A stretch of 15,492 nucleotides of DNA from the NCBI RefSeq assembly GCF_043780375.1, contig NZ_JAYWCU010000283.1:1-15492 (forward strand), written 5' to 3'. This DNA is from Emticicia sp043780375. Its GTDB lineage: Bacteria; Bacteroidota; Bacteroidia; Cytophagales; Spirosomataceae. The position numbers and the translations under genes were made by a program. This document shows, piece by piece, positions 1 to 6,105 of this stretch. The first letter of the stretch is position 1, and the number at the start of each line of letters is the position of its first letter. A model generated the notes under the pieces. It had not been told where the DNA came from. It made no database searches and worked only from the letters and a program-made list of their open reading frames with translations.

Positions 1-70
1 TTTGTGCAATTACAAAATTACTACTTTTGATGACATCCTGTGTTTTTATTCGTAAATCATTGATTATCAG

Positions 71-979
71 TTAGTTAAACCCGAAACTCGCATTAATAGT
101 TGGAAAACCATCAATTGTAACAGTAGCATTTGGTGATGCAACGACACAAGAACCATAAGAAGCAGTATATTTTACAAAAACATTTCCACTACCTGTGCCA
201 GTAAATAAATTTGAAACATTTGTAGTTGGAGAAGACAAAGTACCCGTTCCCGTACCACCCTGGATTGACCAAGCATTAGTAAGTGCTGGAACTGTTCCGC
301 CACTTGTACCACCTGTTAAAGTAACAGTATTATTTAAACAAATTGAAGGAGATGAAGGCGTTACACTTGAAACAATTGCAGGGTTACATTCAACAGTTCC
401 TGCAACAGTTACTGTTTTTAGGTGCATATCACCACCCGAACCATTAAATCCATAAATTTTAAATGTTACCGTTTCGGTTGTTAAAATTTGAGAAAACGAT
501 GCCCATTCGTTTGCCAATCCAGCATTACCACAACTTGTACTTGTACCGGGTGTAATATTTGCCCCATTTTGAACAAAACTTGCTCCACCAATGGTATATG
601 AATACCTCACAGAAGTAGGACCTCCAGTCGGAGATCTTAAACTGGCAGTAAAACCAGTAATATTTAAGCGATAACCAGCATTTGGTGTTATCGTGAAGGA
701 AACAAATTCCCCATTGGCATCTGCGGTATTTATTGTTGAAGCACTTGTTGTTACAAAATCTTTTGCACCAAAGCCGTCTGATGAGGCTGTACACGAAGTT
801 GGAGAAAGCAACCCAGACCCCCTTGCTAAGTTCCCTCCAGTTGCATTTGTTGCTACTGCAAAAGGCGTTCCTGCACTATTATCGGTGAATTGATAGATTT
901 GTGCAGCAGCCGTAAAGCTAAAAGCTAAACCAATCAAGATAAAAAGTGAAGATTTCAGAGCGTGTATAAATGTTTTCAT
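71..979 (-). CDS. Secreted Ser/Thr/Gly-rich protein with Ig-like C-terminal part, possibly truncated
   Basis: The 302-residue protein begins with a Lys-containing n-region, a hydrophobic core (about residues 11-22) and an AAA|Q signal-peptidase I site, so the mature protein should start at Gln27. Residues 27-195 are rich in Ser, Thr, Gly and Asn, with beta-rich text such as ITPNAGYRLNITGF typical of Bacteroidota surface proteins. Residues ~200-290 look like one Ig/PKD-like repeat. There is no catalytic motif and no recognisable type IX secretion C-terminal domain. The gene stops right after the repeat, and the same frame stays open for 23 codons past the TAA to the window edge, so a nonsense-truncated or larger multi-repeat protein is possible. 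The start is the ATG at 977-979. It lies 53 bp downstream of the AraC-type gene on the same strand and may be its target. The function is unknown; export is the firm part. Confidence 0.72.
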   Translation of the reverse strand: MKTFIHALKSSLFILIGLAFSFTAAAQIYQFTDNSAGTPFAVATNATGGNLARGSGLLSPTSCTASSDGFGAKDFVTTSASTINTADANGEFVSFTITPNAGYRLNITGFTASLRSPTGGPTSVRYSYTIGGASFVQNGANITPGTSTSCGNAGLANEWASFSQILTTETVTFKIYGFNGSGGDMHLKTVTVAGTVECNPAIVSSVTPSSPSICLNNTVTLTGGTSGGTVPALTNAWSIQGGTGTGTLSSPTTNVSNLFTGTGSGNVFVKYTASYGSCVVASPNATVTIDGFPTINASFGFN

Positions 980-1032
980 ATTATTGAAGTTTTAGGCATT
1001 ATTATTGTCAATGTATATTGATGTGGTTTATG

Positions 1033-1371
1033 CTAAATGGGTAAGACTTGGCGGCATTGCGAAGGTGGAATACCATAAATTTTTGAAAACGAACGGCTAA
1101 AATAATTGGCATCAGAGTATCCAACTTTATAAGCAATTTCATTGATTGTATGACTGGTTTGAGTCAATAATTCTTTGGCTTTTTCAAGTCTTATTTGTTT
1201 GATAAATTCTGATGTAGAGAGATTCAACTCTGCTGTCAATTTTCTATGGACGTGTGAGCGACTCATGTAGAGAGCATTGCACAATTCAGGACATCCAAAA
1301 GATTCGTTGTTATAATTGATTTCAATTATACTTCGTGCAACTTTTATAAAATCAGCGTAAAGTGGTTTCAT
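1033..1371 (-). CDS. One-domain AraC-family transcriptional regulator
   Basis: The 112-residue protein is almost entirely an AraC-type double helix-turn-helix DNA-binding domain. The first helix-turn-helix contains MSRSHVHRKL, followed by the linker helix (FIKQIRLEKAKELL), and the second contains INEIAYKVGYSDANYFSRSF with the family-typical GIPPSQCR end. No ligand-binding, receiver or kinase domain precedes it. The ATG at 1369-1371 is chosen; a TTG five codons upstream (1384-1386) would add MIKKY, and the frame stays open to about 1450 without an ATG. It lies between a one-domain LytTR gene (upstream, same strand) and a secreted-protein gene (downstream). It is presumably a cytoplasmic DNA-binding protein with its signal supplied by a partner. 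Family assignment is certain; target and signal are unknown. Confidence 0.88.
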   Translation of the reverse strand: MKPLYADFIKVARSIIEINYNNESFGCPELCNALYMSRSHVHRKLTAELNLSTSEFIKQIRLEKAKELLTQTSHTINEIAYKVGYSDANYFSRSFSKIYGIPPSQCRQVLPI

Positions 1372-1491
1372 ATATTTTTTAATCAACAGCGTTTGAAAAG
1401 TATCCTTAATAAATATTTGGTGTGAAAAAAAATATAGGTGTTGTAAAACCTATAAATGCATGGCAAATTCTAAATAAACAAGAAATAAAAG

Positions 1492-1515
1492 CCTTCACTA
1501 TCGTTGTTTTTATTA
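1492..1515. repeat. Copy A of a 24-bp element upstream of the AraC gene
   Basis: Read on the minus strand this is TAATAAAAACAACGATAGTG followed by AAGG. It matches copy B at 1997-2020 at 21 of 24 positions. It lies just after the LytTR stop codon and about 120 bp upstream of the AraC ATG, in the same orientation relative to that gene as copy B has to the LytTR gene. It could be an operator, a leader element or a small dispersed repeat. Confidence 0.55.
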
Positions 1516-1526
1516 AATGGGCGTGT

Positions 1527-1901
1527 TTAGCCTTCGTAGCTGACTATCATATCATTTAATATATTTCTTATGTTATCAAACTTCCTTCGTGAAATAGTCA
1601 GTATAGAACCATTTGATAATCTTGCTTGTGCATTGCGTTTCAGACCAATTATTTGAGTGATGTGTTTAAGATTTACAAGGCAGCCACGATTAATTCTTAA
1701 AAAGTCATTTTTTACAATTCGGGCTTCCAATATCTTTAATGTAAAAGATGAAATATGCTTGCGGTTATCAGAAGTATATACATTGGTGTAATTTATCTCC
1801 GACTCTAAGTAAATAATGTCATTGGTCGGAATTTGATACCGATGTGTTAATCGCAGACATTGGTCAGCGTTAAGATGAACTAATGGAAATTCTTTTTTCA
1901 C
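1527..1901 (-). CDS. One-domain LytTR DNA-binding regulator
   Basis: The 124-residue protein consists of about 20 leading residues and a LytTR domain. Family features are IPTNDIIYLESEINYTNVYT (first strands), FLRINRGCLVNLKHI (the conserved R-x-H/N-R-S/G-x-hVN block) and a C-terminal SRRKFDNIRNIL. LytTR domains bind direct-repeat promoter sites through beta-strand loops. Here there is no receiver domain and no membrane segment. The start is GTG at 1899-1901, because the next upstream in-frame codons contain no ATG before a TAA and there is no useful internal ATG. It is the first gene of a same-strand run with the AraC and secreted-protein genes. Regulation of that run is an inference from position only. 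Confidence 0.85.
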   Translation of the reverse strand: MKKEFPLVHLNADQCLRLTHRYQIPTNDIIYLESEINYTNVYTSDNRKHISSFTLKILEARIVKNDFLRINRGCLVNLKHITQIIGLKRNAQARLSNGSILTISRRKFDNIRNILNDMIVSYEG

Positions 1902-1996
1902 AGCAGAGGTGTTTATGATTTATTGGCTTTTGAATTTACAGAAGCTGATATACAAGTAACGAGAGTACAATTTTACATCAAAAGGCGGTTTAACAA

Positions 1997-2020
1997 CCTT
2001 CACTAATGTTGTATTTATTA
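1997..2020. repeat. Copy B of the 24-bp element upstream of the LytTR gene
   Basis: The element matches copy A (1492-1515) with three mismatches: shared CCTTCACTA, then GTTGT, then TTTATTA. It lies about 96 bp upstream of the LytTR GTG start and overlaps one side of an inverted repeat, ACAAC-N10-GTTGT. Its position near the -33 region of the proposed LytTR promoter would suit an operator. Confidence 0.55.
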
Positions 2021-2142
2021 TTCGGTCATTTTTTTGCTAAAACTTTCTCGCGAAATATTTTTTCTAAAACCATTTTACTTGTGTAAAAATCAGTTTTTTA
2101 CTTAATTTGACAGTTATTCTGCTTAAAATCAAAAGTTATCTT

Positions 2143-2150
2143 TATATTTG
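2143..2150 (+). promoter_or_regulatory. Candidate -7 element for the hydrolase gene
   Basis: TATATTTG fits the Bacteroidota -7 consensus TAnnTTTG exactly. No good TTTG lies at the usual distance upstream; the nearest, at 2106-2109, is too far. If used, it would give a leader of about 140 nt for the gene at 2300. Confidence 0.35.
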
Positions 2151-2299
2151 AAAATATTAGGCACATTTTTATTTTATGGTATCTCTACTTTTAGAAAGAA
2201 ATTTTCCGAGTCATTTTTTTTTATTAAAAAAGTCTTGTAAAAAACCCTTTTCTCTTTCCGATGTTATTGTGTGTAAATACATTTAATTTCTAAAAACCA

Positions 2300-3145
2300 A
2301 TGAAAAAATTATTCTTAACCCTTGCTTTGGCAAGTATCTCGGCATTAAGTTTCTCACAAAATTGCTGTGATGTGGCATTTGCCAGCAATGATGGCAACAT
2401 GGCAGCTTTCGCTTCCGACAGAGCATTTATCGCATCTCATTTAGCTCCATTTGTGTATAATCATATTAGCGAAGTTGGTGGCACAATGATTCAGTTTGCT
2501 ACTGCAGATGGGCAAAAAGCCAATGGATATGTTGTAAAAGCTAAGAAAAAAACTGATAAATGGCTTTTTGTTTATCAAGAATGGTGGGGACTAAACGACC
2601 ATATAAAGCGTCAAGCCGATGTTTTTTATAATGATTTAGGAGGAAATGTAAACGTTTTAGCATTGGACATGTACGACGGAAAAATTGCAGCCGATGCAAG
2701 TGAAGCTGGAAAAATGATGCAAGGCGTAGTTGAAACACGCTTAGAAAATATCGTGAAGGGTGGTTTGGATTATGTAGGTAAAAAAGCCAAAGTTGCCAAT
2801 GTTGGATGGTGCTTTGGGGGCGGATGGTCGTTGAAATCTGCCATTATTGGCGGAAAGCAAACCGTTGGCTCGGTGATGTATTATGGATTGTCAGTAAAAG
2901 ACGTTGAAAAACTCAAAACCCTTAATTGTGATGTTCTTGGACTTTTTGCAACCGAGCAATGGATTTCTAAAGAAGTGATTGAGGAGTTTGCGGGCAACAT
3001 GAAAACGGCTGGCAAAGGAATCAAGTATAAAATTTTTAATGCCGCTCATGCTTTTGCCAATCCAAGCAATCCAAAATACGATGAGGCAGCCTCAAGAGAA
3101 GCTTATAGTATGGCAATTGCTTATTTGAAGAAAAAATTTTTATAG
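2300..3145 (+). CDS. Exported dienelactone hydrolase family protein, apparently lacking the catalytic Asp
   Basis: The 281-residue protein has a signal peptide with probable cleavage SFS|Q at Gln20. The alpha/beta-hydrolase body matches the DLH family: QEWWGLNDHIK near residues 93-103, LALDMYDGKIA (120-130), the nucleophile elbow GWCFGG with Cys171, and the His motif AAHAFANPSNP with His250. The usual acid would fall in the segment LFATEQWIS (residues 215-223). From memory, relatives read FAxxDxWI there, and this protein is one residue shorter with the Asp absent; Glu219 is the only nearby acid. DLHs hydrolyse ester or lactone bonds, but the substrate cannot be told here. It should act in the periplasm. 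The downstream gene is separated by a hairpin with a T-tract, so it is probably monocistronic. Confidence 0.88.
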   Translation: MKKLFLTLALASISALSFSQNCCDVAFASNDGNMAAFASDRAFIASHLAPFVYNHISEVGGTMIQFATADGQKANGYVVKAKKKTDKWLFVYQEWWGLNDHIKRQADVFYNDLGGNVNVLALDMYDGKIAADASEAGKMMQGVVETRLENIVKGGLDYVGKKAKVANVGWCFGGGWSLKSAIIGGKQTVGSVMYYGLSVKDVEKLKTLNCDVLGLFATEQWISKEVIEEFAGNMKTAGKGIKYKIFNAAHAFANPSNPKYDEAASREAYSMAIAYLKKKFL

Positions 3146-3197
3146 ATTAAAGAGCTGTATAGAGAATGTTGGGTCTTTGTTGTAAGATAAATTTAAG

Positions 3198-3259
3198 CAT
3201 TAGGAAATAACTGAATAATGGAAAGAAATTTTCATACATTTGGTTAATTATTCCTAATG
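3198..3259 (+). terminator. Candidate terminator downstream of the hydrolase gene
   Basis: CATTAGGAA (3198-3206) pairs with TTCCTAATG (3251-3259), and the stem continues for three more pairs after a one-base bulge. It is followed by TTTTTTTATTTTTTT. The loop is long (about 38 nt) and has weaker internal pairing, so this could be a terminator or a structured leader of the next gene. A TAnnTTTG match (TACATTTG, 3235-3242) inside the loop could be a -7 box for that gene. Confidence 0.45.
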
Positions 3260-3296
3260 TTTTTTTATTTTTTTACTTCTAAAACCAAAAATAAAA

Positions 3297-4091
3297 ATGA
3301 AAACAATTTCTATTTGGGCAAGCAAAAACCAAAAAAAGGCGATTGCTTTTATCATCATCATTGAATTGTTGAAAGGATTGATGGGTGCTGCGATTGGCAA
3401 TGATTTCCTTCCAACATTATCCAATGCTACAATCGAATTGTCGGTGTTGGCTATTGTTTTTTTTATAAGTTTTGTACAAATCAATTATCAACATCAAGCT
3501 CCTGAACTGAGCAAAGCAAACCACTATAAATTTCGCATTAACAATACCGCAAGCATTTTCTTGAGTAGTTTTTTGTTGGCAATATTATTGGGTAATCACT
3601 TTAAAAATTTAGGTTATTCAATTGAAAATCAACTTGTTAGTTATGCTGGAGTTACAATAAAAGCCGATAGTGTTAAACAACAAGAAACTATAACAGTTTT
3701 TGAAAAAGCCATCAAGCAAAGTCAAATTATCAATAAAAACCATCAACTCTTTTCAAAACAAACAACTGAGAATAGTACAAATGACACTGGTAAACGTATT
3801 GGCTATGCCCTTCTTTTTCTATTGAGCCTTGTATTGTCTTATTTTGGGGTTGCTTTGTCTTGTGGAATAGCTTGTAGTGGCTATGGAGTTTTTGCAATTT
3901 TAGCTCTCTTGCTAACACTTGGTATTCTTTCGGGGGGTATTTATTTCTTGATAAAAGCCTTTAAGAAAACCATCAAACCATCAAAAGAAATGACCCATGA
4001 AGAGAAGAGAAAAGAACGAAGAAAGTTCTTTGCGATTTGGGGCATTGTAACTGCCGCATTTGCACTATTGATAGTACTTGCCAATGCTTGA
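3297..4091 (+). CDS. Six-helix inner-membrane protein of unknown function
   Basis: The 264-residue protein has likely membrane segments at about 14-34, 45-62, 84-102, 168-190, 193-218 and 244-263. A soluble loop of about 65 residues (103-167) lies between segments 3 and 4, and a very basic, charged stretch (KEMTHEEKRKERRKFF) precedes the last helix. The fifth-helix region carries SCGIACSG (Cys189, Cys193), a small Cys/Gly motif I associate with uncharacterised Bacteroidota membrane proteins. There is no transporter or enzyme signature. The start is the ATG at 3297 after an A-rich leader. It converges with the 60-residue gene across a strong terminator. It is a real gene; the role is unknown. 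Confidence 0.75.
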   Translation: MKTISIWASKNQKKAIAFIIIIELLKGLMGAAIGNDFLPTLSNATIELSVLAIVFFISFVQINYQHQAPELSKANHYKFRINNTASIFLSSFLLAILLGNHFKNLGYSIENQLVSYAGVTIKADSVKQQETITVFEKAIKQSQIINKNHQLFSKQTTENSTNDTGKRIGYALLFLLSLVLSYFGVALSCGIACSGYGVFAILALLLTLGILSGGIYFLIKAFKKTIKPSKEMTHEEKRKERRKFFAIWGIVTAAFALLIVLANA

Positions 4092-4110
4092 TGATTATTT
4101 CTGTTGTCCT

Positions 4111-4152
4111 AAAAAACTAAGAAATCGATTATTTTCGATTTCTTAGTTTTTT
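4111..4152. terminator. Bidirectional terminator with an 18-bp perfect stem
   Basis: AAAAAACTAAGAAATCGA (4111-4128) is perfectly complementary to 4135-4152, with a 6-nt loop (TTATTT). Each arm ends in a T6 tract on its respective strand, so it can end transcription both from the plus-strand membrane gene and from the minus-strand 60-residue gene. The minus-strand TAA lies in the loop, and the last seven sense codons of that gene form one arm. Confidence 0.9.
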
Positions 4153-4311
4153 ATCATCAACGGTTTTGTTTAAAAACTGGTTGATTTTCTCAACATCGTA
4201 GCTCATCTGAATCTCACCAAAAGAGTTGATTTTGATGTCAAAACCATTCAAATCTTTGTGTACACGAGGTTTTTCAGTATTTGATTTATCCTCAGTTTTC
4301 TTTTTTGCCAT
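4129..4311 (-). CDS. Small conserved-type protein of unknown function
   Basis: The 60-residue protein has a Lys/Glu-rich N-terminus followed by a compact region (VHKDLNGFDIKINSFGEI, then DVEKINQFLNKTVDDKKLRNRK). It resembles small hypothetical proteins I recall from Cytophagales, which supports a real gene. No signal peptide, membrane helix or metal motif is visible, so it should be cytoplasmic. The ATG is at 4309-4311. It lies 54 bp downstream of the gltX stop on the same strand and may be cotranscribed with gltX, though a short hairpin (TTTAAG/CTTAAA, 4316-4335) sits just before its start. Its 3' end is built into the terminator. Confidence 0.72.
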   Translation of the reverse strand: MAKKKTEDKSNTEKPRVHKDLNGFDIKINSFGEIQMSYDVEKINQFLNKTVDDKKLRNRK

Positions 4312-4365
4312 GACTTTTAAGCTTTTTTTCTTAAATGTATCTATTTTTTTGATTAAAATGAAGTC

Positions 4366-5871
4366 TTAAACTAAAAATTCTACAGCTTTTTCAATTCTCT
4401 TTATAACTTCCTCTTTTCCTAAAATTTCCAAAGTAAGCATTAAGTCGGGCCCTTTTCCTCCACCCGTAATTGCTAAGCGAAAGGCTTGCATTACTTTTCC
4501 TGCTTTAATTCCTGCCGCTTCGAGTGCTGGAAAAATTGTATCGTGAATATTTTGAGAGGTAAAGCCTTCATTATCAATGTTATGGATGTTTTCTTTGATA
4601 ACTCCCATTGCTTTGCGAGCATCGTCATTCCATTTTGAGTTTACTATTTCTTCGTCATAAGAAGTTGGTGCTTCAAAAATAAAAGGTACTTCCGACACAA
4701 TTTCATGCGGGAAAGTTATTCGGTCTTTCATTAATCGAACTAATTTTAAAGCAAAATCAGTACTTAAATCGGTACGCATTTCTTGAATTAAAGAAGCTAT
4801 CTCTTCCTCCGATTTTCCTTTCAAATAATGTTGATTAAACCACTTAGCTTTATCAACCATAAATCTTGCACCTGCCTTATGAATTTTATCTAAACTGAAA
4901 GTATCAATCAATTCATTCATAGAAAAAAACTCTTGTTCAGTACCAGGATTCCAGCCCAAAAATGCTAAAAAGTTGACAAGAGCTTCGGGGAAATAACCAT
5001 CTTGTTTGAATCCACGAGCCGTTTCTTCGGTAAATGGGTCTTTCCATTCTAAAGGGAAAATAGGAAAATTGCCAAGTAAGCCGTCACGTTTGCTCAATTT
5101 TCCGTTGCCTTCTGGTTTCAAAAGTAGAGGTAAATGAGCAAATTCTGGGGCTTTCCATCCCAAGGCTTTATACAACAAAATATGTAATGGTGCAGAAGGC
5201 AACCATTCTTCACCACGAATTACGTGTGTAATTTCCATCAAATGGTCATCAACAATATTTGCCAAATGATAGGTTGGCATTCCGTCCGATTTTAACAAAA
5301 CTTTATCATCGATTGTCGATGAATGAACCACCACCCAATCACGAATAATATCTTTGAAACGAATTTCTTCTTTTAAAGGTACTTTTAATCGAATTACATA
5401 AGCATCACCATTGGCAATTCTACTTTCTACTTCGTCTTTTGGAAGAGTAAGCGAATTTTTCATTTGCAATCTTGTAACGGCATTATACGAAGTATTATCA
5501 ACTTTGGCTTCTTCGAGTTGTTTACGCATAATATCTAATTCTTCGGCACTATCGAAAGCATAATAGGCTTTTCCTGCCGAAATCAACTGGTCGGCATATT
5601 GGCGATATATTGGTTTTCTCTCCGACTGGCGATAAGGTGCATGAGGCCCACCAATGCCTTGCCCTTCATCAATTTCGATACCAACCCATTTCAAGGCTTC
5701 TAAAATATAATCTTCTGCACCTGGCACATAGCGAGTTTGGTCAGTATCTTCGATGCGGAGAAGCATTTTTCCGCCCATTTTTCGAGCAAATAAATAATTA
5801 TATAAAGCTGTACGAACGCCGCCAATATGTAGCGGGCCTGTTGGGCTGGGAGCAAATCTTACACGAACCAT
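4366..5871 (-). CDS. gltX: Glutamyl-tRNA synthetase
   Basis: The 501-residue class I aminoacyl-tRNA synthetase joins Glu to tRNA-Glu using ATP. The N-terminus carries FAPSPTGPLHIGGVR with the HIGH-type motif HIGG at 15-18, followed by the ED(T)DQTR block at about 41-47. The KMSKS-type loop is KLSKR at 258-262 within GNGKLSKRDG. IVDDHLMEITHVIRGEEWL (about 206-224) is the GluRS active-site region, and the C-terminal third is the helical anticodon-binding part, ending EFLV. Length is normal for bacterial GluRS. The start is the ATG at 5869-5871. A promoter candidate and a duplicated leader segment with a hairpin lie upstream. Whether it also charges tRNA-Gln cannot be decided without knowing whether the genome has glnS or gatCAB. 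Confidence 0.98.
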   Translation of the reverse strand: MVRVRFAPSPTGPLHIGGVRTALYNYLFARKMGGKMLLRIEDTDQTRYVPGAEDYILEALKWVGIEIDEGQGIGGPHAPYRQSERKPIYRQYADQLISAGKAYYAFDSAEELDIMRKQLEEAKVDNTSYNAVTRLQMKNSLTLPKDEVESRIANGDAYVIRLKVPLKEEIRFKDIIRDWVVVHSSTIDDKVLLKSDGMPTYHLANIVDDHLMEITHVIRGEEWLPSAPLHILLYKALGWKAPEFAHLPLLLKPEGNGKLSKRDGLLGNFPIFPLEWKDPFTEETARGFKQDGYFPEALVNFLAFLGWNPGTEQEFFSMNELIDTFSLDKIHKAGARFMVDKAKWFNQHYLKGKSEEEIASLIQEMRTDLSTDFALKLVRLMKDRITFPHEIVSEVPFIFEAPTSYDEEIVNSKWNDDARKAMGVIKENIHNIDNEGFTSQNIHDTIFPALEAAGIKAGKVMQAFRLAITGGGKGPDLMLTLEILGKEEVIKRIEKAVEFLV

Positions 5872-5872
5872 A

Positions 5873-5919
5873 TTTTGTAAAACAACTTTCTAAGTTGTTA
5901 GAAATCGTAGAAATTAATA
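5873..5919. repeat. Imperfect ~46-bp direct repeat, copy 1 (gltX leader)
   Basis: This copy and copy 2 (5989-6034) share TTTTGTA, AACAA and then a 28-nt core, AAGTT(G/A)TTAGAAATCGTAG followed by AAATTAATA, which differs at one base (5892-5919 against 6007-6034). The copies are spaced about 116 bp. Copy 1 lies immediately upstream of the gltX start codon, in the mRNA leader. Confidence 0.85.
5881..5899 (-). promoter_or_regulatory. Leader hairpin just before the gltX start
   Basis: AACAACTT (5881-5888) and AAGTTGTT (5892-5899) form a perfect 8-bp stem with a 3-nt loop, 9 nt upstream of the gltX ATG. Such a structure could affect ribosome loading. The corresponding part of copy 2 does not keep the pairing. 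Confidence 0.5.
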
Positions 5920-5974
5920 AAAATAAATAATCTGAAAATCGAAGTTACGAACAACTTGTGCTACAACTAAAAGG

Positions 5975-6008
5975 CAAAATTACAGAATTTTTGTAGAACA
6001 AATTCAAA
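5975..6008 (-). promoter_or_regulatory. Candidate gltX promoter
   Basis: On the minus strand TAATTTTG (plus 5975-5982) is a perfect TAnnTTTG -7 element. TTTG boxes lie 16 nt (5999-6002) and 22 nt (6005-6008) upstream, bracketing the usual Bacteroidota spacing. Transcription would begin near 5967, giving a leader of about 95 nt that contains repeat copy 1. Copy 2 overlaps the -33 region. Confidence 0.5.
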
Positions 6009-6034
6009 GTTATTAGAAATCGTAGAAATTAATA
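5989..6034. repeat. Imperfect ~46-bp direct repeat, copy 2
   Basis: This is the second copy of the element at 5873-5919, between the DUF2480 gene's terminator and the gltX promoter. It holds the same 28-nt core with one change (G to A). The duplication probably arose from the gltX upstream region itself. Confidence 0.85.
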
Positions 6035-6074
6035 TAAAGAGCACAATTTTAAAAATTGGACGGTAAAATAGAGC

Positions 6075-6105
6075 AAAAGCCAAAAAAACTATTCTTTTGG
6101 CTTTT
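6075..6105 (-). terminator. Terminator overlapping the 3' end of the DUF2480 gene
   Basis: AAAAGCCAAAA (6075-6085) pairs perfectly with TTTTGGCTTTT (6095-6105) around a 9-nt loop. The minus-strand stop TAG (6089-6091) lies in the loop and the last codons (KKPK) are in one arm. A T-rich run follows on the minus strand (TTTTGCTCTATTTT). Confidence 0.7.

Larger units (their letters stand above)
1902..2299. other. Divergent intergenic region between the LytTR and hydrolase genes
   Basis: This is a 398-bp AT-rich gap with no convincing ORF. On the minus strand, toward the LytTR gene, TTG (in GGTTGTTAAACC), then 18 bp, then TAAAATTG resembles a Bacteroidota promoter with one mismatch in the -7 box. 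Its upstream half contains copy B of the 24-bp element and an inverted repeat (ACAAC at 1993-1997, GTTGT at about 2008-2012). On the plus strand a perfect TAnnTTTG box lies at 2143-2150. Long A/T tracts around 2200-2260 remain unexplained. Confidence 0.4.

Noticed and set aside
1033..1901. LytTR and AraC genes as pieces of one broken two-component protein
   Set aside because: They are in separate, complete frames with their own starts and stops, and LytTR and AraC domains are not normally fused; no receiver or kinase remnant is seen between them.
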